From NCBI GenBank assembly GCA_020744425.1, contig JAGMUV010000002.1, positions 4,260,501 through 4,324,500 on the forward strand: a DNA stretch of 64,000 bases, written 5' to 3'. The notes below the pieces were generated by a model. The model did no database searches, was not told where the DNA came from, and saw only the letters and a list, made by a program, of their open reading frames with translations. Below, piece after piece: positions 47,219 to 60,221 of the stretch. Numbering within the stretch: the stretch's first letter is position 1; every line of letters begins with the position of its first letter. Both the position numbers and the translations under genes were made by a program. Source of the DNA: Dactylonectria macrodidyma (Eukaryota; Ascomycota; Sordariomycetes; Hypocreales; Nectriaceae).

Positions 47219-50200
47219 GTCCCACTCACACAATGAAGTGGTGGTGGTTTGCCCTGGCTCTGCAGAGGGGTGAGAAGCTGGATTTCTTGGCCGGCAAGGA
47301 TCGCCCCCAAGCCGAGAGTCCGATGAGAGTAACGCAAGGCGTGCAGGGAGCGTAAAGCGTGATGATTTCTACCAGCATAGACCTTGGAGCTGAGAAGCAG
47401 GGGTCGAGAAACATCAACAGCGTTGCAAGTGTGGGCGAGCCAATTCTTCCGATTGGGGCCAGGCGCATGCCGCTATCACCTTAGGCTCGCCAATGACCTT
47501 TTGTTGCAGTACACATCGTGTGCTCGTTGCCGCCCACAGAGAAGTACCGCCGAAGTTTGCCTCAGGCAGTTGGCGCGCCTGCGTCAGAGAGGGGTTGATC
47601 AATTGGGTTGAATAGGCGCCGGCCCCCATGGGTTTGGCCTATCTTAGAAGGCCATTCGAGCTAACGAGCAGAGCCATTTGATGCTCGGCTTTGTGTCACA
47701 TCGCGGCCCATCCAAGTGCGAGAGCTAGAGGGAACAAACTTGCATTCCTTTGTCCGAAATGATCACCGGGCGAGTTTATGAGAAAACTCAGGGCGAGGGG
47801 CCTGAGAAGCAAAGTGATGTACGGGCTTGCCCAAAGTACAAGGGCTATGCTCTGAATTCGGCCGGTTGTTTGCTCTGTTCGTAGTGGCTACCTTCAAGGG
47901 TGCATGGTTTTGGCGGATCAAGTCACTGTCGCCGGAGGCGGGTGTTACCATGAGAAGGCTATGCGAGGGCACAGAATAGGAAGGATACATATATCGGACT
48001 TGAAGAGCCATGTATTTCTGTACCGATGTAAACCTCTCTCATCCACTGCTAGCAACCCCCCAAGTTCATATCAGGGCTTTGGGAAACAAGTGTGCCCACC
48101 GACCTTTGCAGGATATCTCGGTGCCCAGAAGGAGACTCATGGAGGGTAGCGGGAGCGGGATTGATCAACGATGGATGAAAGTATGCCCGATCAATAAGTG
48201 AGGCATGGGACTGGCAACTTAGTCAAGGCGAATGCAACGTGCGATATAGAAGCGGGGAGGGTATATTAGAGAGGCTGAGAGGCTGAGCAAGACAGAGAGA
48301 TATAGAGAGATGAGCGAAGGGGCGAAATCGCGAGAGAAGGCGCACCATTGGTATCCCGTTGAGGAAGTCAAAGAGATAATCCGCGTGAGGTAGGCGTGAG
48401 GCAAGCGTGAGGGGAACACATGACTGGGCTACCAGGCTCGGGGTGCAGTGTAAGTGGGCAGTGGGCTGTGGGCGCGCACCATGGAAGGTACAGTACACTT
48501 GATAGTGGTCAGGGAAGGGAGGCAAGGAGACCTGGGGTCCGCGGCAACTTGGACGCCCCTTCCGCCCCAACGGTCGGCAGCAACAGGCGACGTCTAGCGC
48601 AATCCGTTGCGCCTAAATGGATGCTTTAGGTTGGTGCTCTCCATCTGGATCCCGGGGACAGCCCTGTGTACCAAGCCCAAATGTACCAGCAGCACCTGGG
48701 CCTGGCCGGAAGCAGACTTCCCGAGTAGGTACCGGCCGAACTCAACCATCCCAACCTCCATGGTGCCTCCCGCGAGAGGCACAGCAGGGCCCCTGTCCCA
48801 GAAGCGGTAAGGCGCCTGCGTCGCCTGTTGCCGCTCTACGAAGTACGCACAGCCAGTCGAAACACGCACGCACCGCTTCCCAAGATTGCAGCGTCCATCC
48901 CACTCGCACTCAGCGACTCGGCATCGACACTAAAAACCTCGACAACACTAAGAACCTCGACGACTCCACGGCGCCTTGTGGCGGACTCCACGGCACTCGA
49001 TTTCGACAGCACGTCAAGCGGGCGTTGGCCCCCAGCCTATGTCCCCTGTCCCTAGAAGCGCACTCCCAGTCTTCCACGACACCGCTGTTCTGCTATGAAT
49101 ACACACGCAGTAGGATTTTCCCGTGGCTCATGACAAGGCCTTGCTGCTCTTTGCCGGCCCGTCTCTTGAAGCCCTTGGTAGAGTTGGAGACTTGACCCAG
49201 GACTTTCTCGACATGTCATTGACCAAGCAATGGGATGCACTTGGCTCATGAATGCACGCGCCGCCCCCCTACAATTAGCTCACCTGGCCGGCCGTCTTGT
49301 CTGCTAACCAAGGTTCTCCCTCTGCCTTGACCACCCACCCGCGCCAAGCCCAGAGCAAGGAGAGCCACAAGGCAGCAGCAGGGGTATGGATCCTACAGCT
49401 TTGCTCATTCTTGTTCCCGCAATTGTCACTTCCGGGACAACTGTTGCTGGCATAATAATGCGTACAAAAAGTACAGTGGGCTAGAGGCGGGCATGCTAAC
49501 ACTCTCAGGCATACCTAACTTGAGATGCAAGCCGAGACATCGGGTATATTTGACCTTTCTCCCTTTTAACTTGCCCTTCTTCAAGTTTTGTCGTTCCAGC
49601 TTGCCCTTCTTGAGCTAGCAAATATCGCTGTCATGACGCCGGGGTTCGGGAAACCTCCATGACTGAAGACCGTGAGGGATCCTTGGCCCACGCCCCCTCC
49701 CCTCCCTGCCTTGAATCAAATGCTCAGTACCAGGGCCATTCGGTATGGGACAAACGGACTGACAAGCATGGGACAGATGACAGACATGACGGCTTCGACT
49801 CTCCACTTGGGTCGAACCAAGTCGCTGACGTACTGATGTGATGACCTTGCGCCTCCCATCGTGGGACTCGACCAAGCCTAGAATTTGCCAACTCCAACAC
49901 CCCGCCAGCTGCGGCTCCCGCTTCAGCCCCAACCCCAGTGTCGGCTCTCGTCTCATCACCCTGGTCTCCCATCTTGGGCAGGGACCGTTGGACCTTGCAA
50001 CGACCCGCCCGCTCCATGTCAGAGTAAAGTCCCTGGGGCGTCTGATGCATGGGATGTCACCCATGGCTTGTGCGCTACCGCGCCAGGCCCTATCCTCCCC
50101 ATGTCGGCCATGGCCATGGGATGTACCTCGATGGGCCTAACAGGACCACTGCACTACTGGTCGAACCTATCGAGGCTCTTCCTTGACCCCTACGCCACAC

Positions 50201-50821
50201 TTGCACATTGCTCGCGGGTTCCTTGGATGCTGCCTTCTTTGCCTGTTGGATCTCGTACCCACACCCATTGGCATACCCAACAACACCTAACAACACCCAC
50301 GCATACCACCCCCTCCGCAACCTCTCTTTGCCTCTGTCTCTCTGCCTCCTTGAGCCCCTCCACCCTCTTTCTTCATGGCGCCACTCCCGCCATGATCCCA
50401 CACCCTTGTTACCGGCAACTTGTAATACCTGCCCGCTGGTCGTGGACTGTGCCCATGCCGCCCCAAGCCTGTCTCCATGTCGCTCATCTCTCTAGGATGG
50501 TAGCTTATTCCTTGTCAGTGCTTTCTTCCCTCTCCATGCACCAATGTTCGTCTGTTGGATGTGAGAAATTCCACTGCCCGATTTCATATAAGCCCCTCGA
50601 CGTCCTGGCCCTGACATATTTCGAGGCTCAGACGATCCATAGATAGATCGCTGCTTCAGCTACTACCCAATGCTTCTTTACCTCTAGCCACCTTCACAAC
50701 AGGCAGTTATAAGTCTCCATCCTCCGGCCCTTCACGAGATCCATCCAGCCACACTGGCACTTCACCTCGACAAGCCACCCGCCCCCTCCTACATCATTGA
50801 CTTCGTCTCTTGTCTTTCCGT

Positions 50822-52418
50822 ATGTCTCAACCCGAGTGTCTTCAACTCCCCCCATCTCCCCCGTCCTCCGTCAAGATGGACTCGAACACTAGAGATGGGA
50901 GCTGTGACAACCCGAGCTCACCGCCAGCCAGGTCAGGTCCCGGCAACCCAAACTCGATCATCACAAGCCAATTCGCCGCCCATTCGGATATAACCGCCTC
51001 TCCCCAACGCCTCCCAACTGAGGTGACCCGGCCTTCCACTTCATCGTCAAACTCATACTCCTCATCGGCGTACCTGAACACTCCAGCAACCCACTCGGCT
51101 TATCTTCCCACGCCTGCCGCTCAGCCCTACTCCCCGTTTCCAGTCCTGAGCCCATCCGTCTTAAGCTCGACCTGGTCTCAGCCAGACTCAATCCCCGAAG
51201 ATTCCATTCCAATTCTATCTCATAGGCAGAGCCTTAGGTCTTCGCTTCAACAACAAGCACCTCGCTTTCACCAGGCTGAACAACCATCCAACATGAGGTA
51301 TGCGAGCCTCGATGCTACACACCCCCTCTCCCCCTCCAGTTACTAACCTAAATGAAAGTGCTGTTGCAATTCAGTATGACTCTTCCTTCTCAATGGGACC
51401 GAGGTCAGCATTCACCTGGCCAGGTAGGCACCGTTTGCTCTCCATTGTCGCGGAACTGAGCTCACATATCCGGTAGGCCCTCTCGAATCGCACTCCTCAA
51501 GCACGGCCCTGGGCAATGCACTGTCCTCTATGGGCCACGGATCGGAACCCAGCCTTACCCCTCCCATGGGCACGAGATCGTTGACATCCAGCCCTCCCCG
51601 ATTTTCCCTGACTGCAGAGCAGCGTGAATTAAAGCGACAACAAGACAAGGCCCGTCGAGACTCAAGACTTATGTCACGCGTGCGCCGCACCAGTAGTCCT
51701 CCTTCTTATGTGGACTCCCCCTCGTCGGCCATGCCACTTCCCGATACGTCCAGTGCAATGAGCCTACCAGCATACACCTCCGCGGCTGCTCCCGTGTCTC
51801 TCATGACGGAACCCGTGACTTCGATGAGCACGTCGCCCTATCTTCCCTCCTACAGCCCGTCAGTAGACGAGCAATCCGCACAAGCGACCCCCCTCTACAC
51901 AAATTCATACCCACAGACCATGTAAGTGATCGAGGCCGCGGGAAATGGCGATTTGACGATGCTGATTCTGCATTTCAGGCAACACAACTACACTATGCCG
52001 ATTGACTACGCCGCAATTTATGCGGGGCAAGGCCATTACAGGTATGTCTCGCGAAATACATGAATCCTGGAGCTTAGCTAATCACACTTGAAATAGTACT
52101 CGACCAGCATCACTACCTGTTAGCCAAGACGTTGGTCTCATGTACCAGGTCCCAGCTGTCATGGCATCGGGAGGCGCAAGCTCGCAGGAGGGCGGACACG
52201 TCAGAGTTGTGCAGAGTCGGCCGAAACCGCGATGCTGGGAACACGGTTGCAATGGACGACAGTTTTCAACATTTAGCAACCTCTTGCGACACCAACGCGA
52301 GAAGTCTGGACAGGCAGCAAAAGCGTCATGCCCCAATTGCGGAGCCGAATTCACCAGGACCACTGCGCGAAACGGACACCTCCTCCACGACAAATGCAAG
52401 GGTCGGCGAAACACCTAG
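50822..52418 (+). CDS. CON7: CON7-like C2H2 zinc-finger transcription factor
   Basis: Nuclear regulator resembling Magnaporthe CON7, which is required for conidium morphology and infection structures. Exons are 50822..51297, 51359..51423, 51477..51921, 51979..52041 and 52097..52418, giving 456 residues. Intron 1 has a consensus ACTAAC branch site and an AAAG acceptor, which yields [18 protein letters not shown] in frame. MDSNTRDGS at 50877 is an alternative start. The N-terminal half is Ser/Pro-rich. A basic segment, [18 protein letters not shown], is characteristic of the group. The C-terminal zinc-binding module (about 390-450) begins [19 protein letters not shown]. Its second finger runs [20 protein letters not shown] and is followed by DKC. 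The gene sits behind 6.9 kb of noncoding sequence, consistent with complex regulation. The name rests on resemblance of the finger module and basic segment. Confidence 0.85.
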
Positions 52419-55400
52419 GGTGGTGTTTCCACCTGGACGATCCGGGGGTTGGGATGTTCATGCGAGCCTCTTGGCGTCGGTCCCGACCGGGTATACACCT
52501 AAGCGCCCTTCGGACTTCGGGGCTCAGCCTTGGGCGCAGCCTCACTGGGGTTTGGTTCATCGACCAAACTGTATCCATATCTGCGTTGGCGTATTTGCTA
52601 TTATTACTGGAGGGAACGGCGTTTTATTCGGGCAGTCAGTCGCTTGCCGGTTTTGCAAGGGACTTTTGGGGCTCGGATCTGGGACCGGAATAGAATGGGG
52701 TCGGGGCATGGCAATCGGGGTGCTCGGTACACGCATATGCATGAAGGGATGACCTGGGATGGGATACCTTTGGAGGACCGAAACCAATGTTTGGAGGTTC
52801 TTGTTGGGTTTGGTTATTGTGTGGCTCTTATTCTTCACTATCGCTCACACTTCTTCTACCTTTTTTTTTTCTTCATGCTTTCTTCCCTCTTTTAAATTCC
52901 CTTTCACTGTTCTGTCTATCATACCCACCGACAAATTCGGTACAGTTTTCTTAGAAATCACATTCTATACACTTTGCTGTTTCCTTACCCTCAGAAACAA
53001 TTCCCGATGGGATGTGATAGGATTGTGGCTAGGCGCAGGCTTTGGCACTGGGGTGGGGAGTGGGAAACTTGTGATCGACCCTGGGGAATGAAGGTTACTT
53101 TGGCACGGACATGGGCTGTGAGAGTTCGCTCAATTGCCAGCGAGGCAAAGACAATTTCGTTCGGTTGCTTGGGCTTTGGAGAAAACCATAATTAACCTGC
53201 GTGGCTAAGTCGACTGCCAGACTAACAAAGATCCCCACATTCTAACAGAGGACCACAGAGAGGGTAGGGGTCAGAGGATGCTTGAATGCAACGAGGCTCG
53301 TAAATGAGAGCAAAGTCAAAGAATGGGGGTAGCGGCCATGCAAGAATCGAACGACGAAGAGCATCTGAAACACCCGGAGGATGGGATGCCCCAGACAGCT
53401 GGGTTAGTTGGCAGGGTTAAAGAGGATGGACTGGGGGACCCTGCGATGCCGTGACGATCATTGCTTCTGCCATGTTGGCCTTCTGGCCTTATGGCCTTGC
53501 TAACCTGCCTCTGGTCCCTTCGCCCAATCCCCACACGGCTTGCTAACCAACTCTCCCTCCACACATCCACACCGACTCAAGCCCACGACCAGATAATGAT
53601 CCACACACCCATTCGCACCCCGTCGAGTGGTCAGCACCCTGGCTAGCACGGAGCAGGGGCCATCTACTTGTGCTTGCATTGGTGCAAGCAGCGCAGCAGT
53701 GCAGAAGTGCATCACACAGCCGCGCCGTAAATAGCACGGACGCCAGACAAATGGCAAGAATGGCCGCCAGACGCTGGACGCTGCACAAGTCCATTCATAG
53801 CGAGGCAGCTTCGGGGCCCAACAGTCGCAGTTGCCATACAGGCGGGGCGCAGGCGCCATCCCTTTCACTCTCTAGTGCCAGGCTCTACTCGGTCTTACTG
53901 CTGGGCCTTGCTGCTGGGTCCTATCAGGTTTCATGATGCATCCGCCAGCCGCCGCAGCTACACTCCAACCTTTAAGTGGTCGGTCAAGCGAGTACTGTTG
54001 CAGTGGAGGGTGCCGACAATACCAGCAATTCAGCAAGAGCTTGTCGTTGCGCCTTGACCGAGCTGGCTCTTCATATTCGCACCCCGAACCATTCATTTGT
54101 TTACTCGCTTACTCTGTACGTACTTCGTACTCACTCATTGATCAACACACGACCCATGTCCTTCCTCGTCATCCAACCACACGAAGCTGGTAGCGTGGAT
54201 GACGGCCGCACGTGTGCCCAACTCCTAGGCCCCAGGGCATTGGTCAGATTGATGTCGCACCCAGCTGTAGACGGCCGAGCCAGTCACGCCCAGCAAGGCG
54301 CCCGATCCCCACAAGCTTGGGTTTGGGATAGTGGGAACAGCCTAGGCAAGCCAGGCTACCAGGTTGCCAAGAGTCTAGGACTCTTCGCACAAGTATTTGG
54401 TGTGGAGCATCCGTGCTCCGTACCGGCTCCGTGGATGCTCTTCCCGTCGCCCCTACTTTTTCTCGTTTGGGACTTACCACTCGCTCTTTCAAAATCCCCG
54501 GTGGCATGGGGGGCCAACAGGCACGCATGCAGCAAGGTGCGCCGTCGTTGAACTAAAAAAACGCCATCAGGAACGTGGGCTACGATGGAAGCTCCAGAAG
54601 GGAGGTATACAAAGCTAGAACGGGGGTAGAAGACAGGGGCTAAACCTCTAGGGGGTGCGCCCGTTGTCACATTTGTGACTTGACGGCAACCATCAAGAGA
54701 AACAGGCGCCCCCAAACCACTAGGAAGGATACCGCGAGCCTTTCTTGGTTAATGACCAAGTGTTTCCAGCGGCAAGTAACAAGATATTCAGACTCGAGCT
54801 ATGCTCCGGTGATGCCGGATATGCCCATTGCATCGCGTTGGGGTGCGGCAGACAGATTGATCGGATCGACACCGCCAGGCACCAGCGAATTCTTTTAGGC
54901 AATTCGTGAATTTGGATGCTACGTTTCTGTCAGTTTTTAGTTTTGGCTAGCATGGGCATTCTGACAACATTGGCAAGGCAGACGAGCAAGAATGGGGACG
55001 TGCAGGGGGGGTGATAAGGACATGGAGATGGGGGCGTGTCTGTGAGGAAGCGCGCCGAGAGTGACGAGAGGGGACAAAGGTTAGCCTTTCCAGTTTACTA
55101 CCACGCACTACGTGTGTGCTATGTACGCACCTTGCTGAGTGAGCGTGAGAAGGGCGAGATTGGGACAAAGCAGTATGGGGCAGGAGAGTGAACGTTTGCA
55201 AACGACAGGAGACACGGCGGGATACAGTGGAAACCGGGTGGAGTGTATGAGGCTTGACTTGAATTGGAGTGGTAAGACCTAGCGAGTCGGGAGACGTTGA
55301 GATTGGCAACAGCCAACTATGTTACCAGACAAGCGAGCGAGGCCAGTTGCAGAAACTCACACCTCACACACACAGAGAGAGAGCGATATGAGTGGCGGAG

Positions 55401-57557
55401 ATCCGAGCAGACCTTCGGCAAGGGTCATGACAGAACGAGAACCCGGCGAACAGAACAGTGGGTAGGACGATGCACCGGATGCTCCTCAAGCCGTGTCCTG
55501 GGTGCTGTAAAAACCAGGGTATCATAGGTATGGGGTGCTATGGGGGCTGTCATGGGTATGCAATGGAGTGCCAATGGAGGTGTTCGGCGGGACATGCGGT
55601 GGGTTGGAAATGCAGTATGGGGGCCATTACGTAGCCCTCTGTAATTGAATATCCACAGCGAGACTGGGATGGATAGACCATGAGTGGGAGATGGAATGGG
55701 ATGGGATGGGGCAGGATGATGGGCGACAGGATCCTCCCATGAGGAAGGGTTCGAAGGTTGGAGAGTTGGAGAGTGGCAGTCAGTCAGGGGGATTAGCAGA
55801 GGTCAGTCTGTTGTCAACTTCCAATTTCTGTGCCCCTGTGCACCTTGTGAAGCCTGTCCCCTGGACAAAAGCGGCACTGGCGGGTACCTAACTAATAACG
55901 CTGTGTACAGGTGTAGGATGGTAGGATGGTGTTGATTTGGAATCTGAGTTGCATCCATACATAATAGCCCATTTCGTGATGCCAGTCTCCGCTACCGTCG
56001 ACTTTGGCGGAGCACATCGGCCGGGTCCGCGGAAGTGGATGATACCGGAGCCGGAGGATCTCCACCGGCCGTGTCCCAGCCGGATGGTGATGATTTTATC
56101 CGAGGCCTGAATATTCTGGCAAATCTGATTGTCAAATAGACGGGAACAATGATGTGGCGCCAAGTCCTCTGTGTGGCGTATCCCGAGAGATGAATCATGG
56201 ACCCTCTCCTGAGCATGAATACAACCATTGATTAAGTTACCTTGTACCTGCGGAACGTAGTAGCTGTATGAGTCGTAGGAAGCACCTATACCCCATTGTT
56301 TTCATACGGCCACATATTAATTAACACTAGGTAGTTAGCCTTTTATATTATAGCTCTTGGGATCTTATTGCCCATGCATCCATCTCTACTACGTATGTCG
56401 TAGGAAGCCGTCAGTCAGGCACGCCCCAGCCCACCACCACACCCTTTCATCCGCTCCTTTCGCTCCCCACTCAGCCGGAAGATTCAATGCACCCTGTCCG
56501 CCCTACGAGCGGTGCATCACGAACGAATACCAAATCATATTGAAGCGGCCAGGGCAACTCGGCGGGTTTGAGAGAACACACGGCGTACCGGCGCAAAGGT
56601 GCAAAACATTGTGAGACACTACCAGTCTTAAAAGTACCACACCCTTAACTTACATAACAGTTGGATGGGTGCACTTTGGCTCGTTATGGCATTAGCACCA
56701 AAAGCTGGGACACACTCTCTCACACACCAGCACGTGCACCCGCGCACAACACTGCTGTGGCGGCGCGCGGCATGAGACTGGAGGGGACATGACCTTGTGA
56801 GGAAGGGACTGAATCTCGCTGGTGCCGAGCGCTGGGCTGCGTCCAACGGCAGTGGGCACACCGTACACGGCGGTCACGGCCGCATGAATTGTCCCGTTGA
56901 CAGAGACGGCACGATGAGAAGCTGGCACGATGAGAAGCTGCACCAAGAGAAAAAATTGTCGTACGGCACGGCGCAAGTTGTACACCGCAGGGCACATGGG
57001 ATGGGGCAGATCGGGACGGCACATGCTCGCATGCACCTCTCGAAAGGTCCGATGAGACGGTCGGCTTTTCGGACTCGGACCCAACAGCCGCCATCACAGG
57101 CCCCGCCGGATGCTGTTGGATGCCAGCTGTCGCCTCGTGACAAACTCTCGGGTCTCGGGCCTCGGCCTCGGGAGAGCGCCTCAATTTTTGGGGGGGGAGG
57201 AGGGGGGAGGAGGAAGGGGTTTCCCGCCGTGAGCGAGCACTGGGCTCGTCGGGGCTTAGCGCACTAAGCGCGTTGATTGACGCAGATCCTGCCGCCCTGG
57301 ACAATGTGGCGTTTGTACCTGCCTTTTGCCCATTCTGGTCGTGCTTGTCCAAACCGTGGGGCCACTAATCGTGTTGGTTGTGAACTTTTGGTGTCCACCT
57401 CAGGCTTTAGTCTACTGTTTGCCAGCAACACGGGCACAAACGAGAACCCACACAACGATCTCGACATCAACACCGACATTGTGGTCGACGTCGACAACAG
57501 CCTTAAACCATCCATCGTTGGACCCAACGCCATGCGACTGTGCCCGCAGCCATCACC
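52419..57557. other. 5.1-kb gene-free region between CON7-like and APC2 genes
   Basis: The first few hundred bases include a T-rich tract (about 52861-52872), probably the CON7-like 3' untranslated region. A GGGAT run (about 55693-55711), a CA/GA microsatellite (about 55362-55385) and a G-rich tract (57190-57219) follow. Many small open frames occur on both strands with no recognisable features. Confidence 0.5.
57190..57219 (+). repeat. G-rich tract, possible G-quadruplex
   Basis: Runs of eight, six and four guanines separated by short AGG spacers in 30 bases, about 340 bp upstream of the APC2 start codon. Confidence 0.55.
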
Positions 57558-60221
57558 ATGACGGCGCCGCGATACCGGGGTCGCAAACAGCGAGTCCTCT
57601 GCTCCGTCTTCCAAACTGATGTCTCCCAACCAACTCCGCGGTCCACGCCCGTCGCGCCCTTCACCCAGCCTGGTGCCGCTTTTGGCGGTCCACACGCGCC
57701 GTTGTCTTCTCCCTCCTCTGGGCCAGCCCTTGGCCAGTATGGTGCCGGTGCTGCGGCCGCTGGCCCTCCTATACCTCCTCCTCCACCTCATCTTGCGGCA
57801 CTTCATCAGGCCAGCGACCAGGTTAGGTGGGATCGTGCCTGGCACGTTGTTACTTCTCGTATTCAACTACCCTCCTCGGTTGCCATCGAGGACTCATTTG
57901 GCACCCTTGCTCCCGAGTCGCAGGAGCTAGATGTAGATGGCGATTTCCTCAACTCGCTATCCCTAGTCCTCAACCCCAGCCGGGCATTGCCTCAGGCCAC
58001 TCATACCGATGACATCCTCATGTGGCATACCCAACAGGTTCGCCAGCATTTTGTCCACCATGTCATGCCATTGCTGTCTGCATGTGTCAGCCAAGGGGGC
58101 CAGGCGCAGGTGCTCCTAGCGAGCGTTTCGACACTCGAGGCTGCCCATCGCCAGTATCTCTATGGACTGCGGCTCCTAGCCCAGGGTTTTGGGGATGACG
58201 CCTCTTACACTGCTGCCGTGGGCAAATTTCGACGTGATTTGCATGCCATCGTGGGAAACTCGATGGCTCAAGGTCTGACAGATGCTCTCTGCGGCGTGGT
58301 CCGACAACTAGTCCGCTTGATTCTTGGTTCTGGGAGACCATGCGACGGAGAGTTGGCATCTCTTGATTTAGAAGATAGTGACCGGGTCTCGGCAGCACGA
58401 GGGGAGCTTCTAGGCCTGCTCGAATCACTACAAAATGTTGGCTTGGCCGGCGAGAACTTTCAGGTCCAGTTTGCTGAGATCATGAACGCGACCATGGCTG
58501 AGTTCATCCAGAACTCATATGCAGGCGTATGGCAAAAGTCATATTCATCGGGTGCTTCATCTACACCAGTTTCCTCTGGGTGCCTCGCTCATCTTTCCGA
58601 CTGGGTTGAGAATCACTACGGCCGTCTTGCTGTTGAAGTCTTCAATAGCCTTGGCACCCAAATCGCCTGGAGTGACGTTGAGTGCTGGAAAGACATCGCC
58701 GTGGGCCGTCTTGCAACGTTGCGCATTCAGGAACTTTTTGATATTGCCTTGAACTGGCCCAAAAGCAAGGGCGGACTAGAAGACCTCCGTTTAGCTGTCA
58801 CTACGCCACAGCGACGCCTTCAACTGACCGATACATTTTCTCTGGCACTGCAGAAGCGACTTCTGCACCCAGGTCGCTCTACTTTGGAGATTCTACAAAC
58901 GTACATCTCCATGATTCGAACATTCCATGCCCTGGATCACTCAAAAGTGTTGCTCGACCGTGTTGTGCATGCCCTCCAACTCTACCTCTGCCAGCGGGAT
59001 GATGCCATTCGAATTGTTGTTATTGGTCTACTCGCAAATCCCAGTGATGCCGAGAACGACGAAGGGAAGACGAAGCTTGTAGAGTTAGCACTCTTGTTGA
59101 ATGCGACTTCTCAACAACAACGGCGCGAGATGGATGACGAGGACCTCGATTGGAATGATATGACATGGGTCCCCGATCCGGTGGACGCGGGTGTCAACTA
59201 CAAGAGACCCAAAAACGAAGATGTCATTGGCACCCTTATCAACGCACTCGGCTCTCAAGATATCTTCATCAAGGAATTCCAACACATCATTGCCGAGCGA
59301 CTACTCTCGAATCAAGCTACATTCCTTCAGGAGACCAAAGTACTAGGTCTGCTGAAGAAGCGATTCGGTGAGACTGCTTTACAGAATTGCGACGTCATGA
59401 TGAAAGATATTCAGGACTCGAAGCGAGTAGATGCTCGACTCAACAAAACCCTAGCACGCAACTCGGATCTTGAGACAGAAAACGTCATCTTTCACACAAA
59501 GATTCTCTCCCGTCTTTTCTGGCCAAGCCTACCCAAAGATCCTTTCACAGTGCCACCTCCAGTGGCAGAGATGCAAAGCCGTTACGAACAAGGCTTCGAG
59601 GAACTCAAATCATCACGTAAACTCGCCTGGTTGGATCACCTTGGGTCGGCAACGGTCAAACTCGACCTAGAAGACCGCTCAATCGAATTGGAATGCAAAA
59701 CGTACGAGGCAGCTGTCATATATGCATTCCAAAACGATGGAGATTCAGGAAACTCTGACCCTCAGCAACGAACATTCAACGAGATTTGGGAGAAACTCAT
59801 GATTGACGAAGACCTTCTCGAGCTGGCATTGAAGTTCTGGGTGAACAAGCGGATACTTCGGAACATTGGCAACCAGACATACGTCGTCCTTGAGCGCTTG
59901 GACGACGGTGATGGGGCACAAACAGAGGATACATCGAATGCCCAGGGCGCAGAAGGCGGCGTACAGTCATCTCCACGCAAGACGAAGAATGTGGACTCGA
60001 AGGAGAATGAGCGACGCACAGTCTATTGGCAGTTTATCGTGGGCATGTTGACAAACTCGGCACCAGCGATGCCTCTGGGACAGATATTGATGATGATGAA
60101 GATGCTGATGGCTGATGGCTGCCCCTGGACCAACGAGGAGCTTCAGGAATTTCTGGGAGAGAAGCTGGCGGAGGGCGAGCTGGAGCTGGCGGGTGGCAAG
60201 TACCGCTTACCCAAGAAGTGA
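57558..60221 (+). CDS. APC2: Anaphase-promoting complex subunit 2 (cullin-like)
   Basis: Cullin-family scaffold of the APC/C ubiquitin ligase; its C-terminus recruits the RING subunit Apc11. A single exon encodes 887 residues from the ATG at 57558 (MTAPRYRGRKQRVLCSVF); the frame upstream has no ATG. A Pro/Gly/Ala-rich segment (about 25-75) is followed by the helical cullin repeats. The cullin homology region begins around 530 (MTWVPDPVDAGVNYKRP) and includes LINALGSQDIFIKEFQHIIA, RFGETALQNCDVMMKDIQDS and SRLFWPSLP. The terminal winged-helix APC2 domain spans about 820-887 (YWQFIVGMLTNSAPAMPLGQ, ending GGKYRLPKK). The lack of introns in so long a gene is notable beside its neighbours but leaves a complete protein. 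Confidence 0.93.
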   Translation: MTAPRYRGRKQRVLCSVFQTDVSQPTPRSTPVAPFTQPGAAFGGPHAPLSSPSSGPALGQYGAGAAAAGPPIPPPPPHLAALHQASDQVRWDRAWHVVTSRIQLPSSVAIEDSFGTLAPESQELDVDGDFLNSLSLVLNPSRALPQATHTDDILMWHTQQVRQHFVHHVMPLLSACVSQGGQAQVLLASVSTLEAAHRQYLYGLRLLAQGFGDDASYTAAVGKFRRDLHAIVGNSMAQGLTDALCGVVRQLVRLILGSGRPCDGELASLDLEDSDRVSAARGELLGLLESLQNVGLAGENFQVQFAEIMNATMAEFIQNSYAGVWQKSYSSGASSTPVSSGCLAHLSDWVENHYGRLAVEVFNSLGTQIAWSDVECWKDIAVGRLATLRIQELFDIALNWPKSKGGLEDLRLAVTTPQRRLQLTDTFSLALQKRLLHPGRSTLEILQTYISMIRTFHALDHSKVLLDRVVHALQLYLCQRDDAIRIVVIGLLANPSDAENDEGKTKLVELALLLNATSQQQRREMDDEDLDWNDMTWVPDPVDAGVNYKRPKNEDVIGTLINALGSQDIFIKEFQHIIAERLLSNQATFLQETKVLGLLKKRFGETALQNCDVMMKDIQDSKRVDARLNKTLARNSDLETENVIFHTKILSRLFWPSLPKDPFTVPPPVAEMQSRYEQGFEELKSSRKLAWLDHLGSATVKLDLEDRSIELECKTYEAAVIYAFQNDGDSGNSDPQQRTFNEIWEKLMIDEDLLELALKFWVNKRILRNIGNQTYVVLERLDDGDGAQTEDTSNAQGAEGGVQSSPRKTKNVDSKENERRTVYWQFIVGMLTNSAPAMPLGQILMMMKMLMADGCPWTNEELQEFLGEKLAEGELELAGGKYRLPKK

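Larger units (their letters stand above)
43923..50821. promoter_or_regulatory. 6.9-kb gene-free region upstream of the CON7-like gene
   Basis: No open frame here shows a domain, a conserved pattern or a plausible spliced model. It holds short tandem repeats (45472-45524 and 45594-45633), an inverted repeat (46029-46056), an A-rich tract (47184-47218), GTACCT/CCTAGG motifs (about 44614-44655) and a pyrimidine-rich stretch before the CON7-like start. Long upstream regions and long leaders are usual for fungal developmental regulators, so I read it mainly as cis-regulatory sequence, possibly with noncoding transcripts. Confidence 0.5.

Noticed and set aside
48617..50646. Plus-strand frames of 150-250 codons upstream of the CON7-like gene
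   Set aside because: They are Pro/Ser/His/Cys-rich, with no hydrophobic-core pattern or domain; typical chance frames in GC-rich noncoding DNA.
51362..51430. Alternative CON7-like intron 1 acceptor at the CAG ending at 51374
   Set aside because: It would read [16 protein letters not shown] but then leaves the frame at the next junction; the AAAG acceptor after a consensus ACTAAC branch keeps the frame through to the zinc fingers.
52132..52752. 206-codon plus-strand frame overlapping the last CON7-like exon
   Set aside because: It overlaps the zinc-finger coding exon in another frame and shows no feature of its own.
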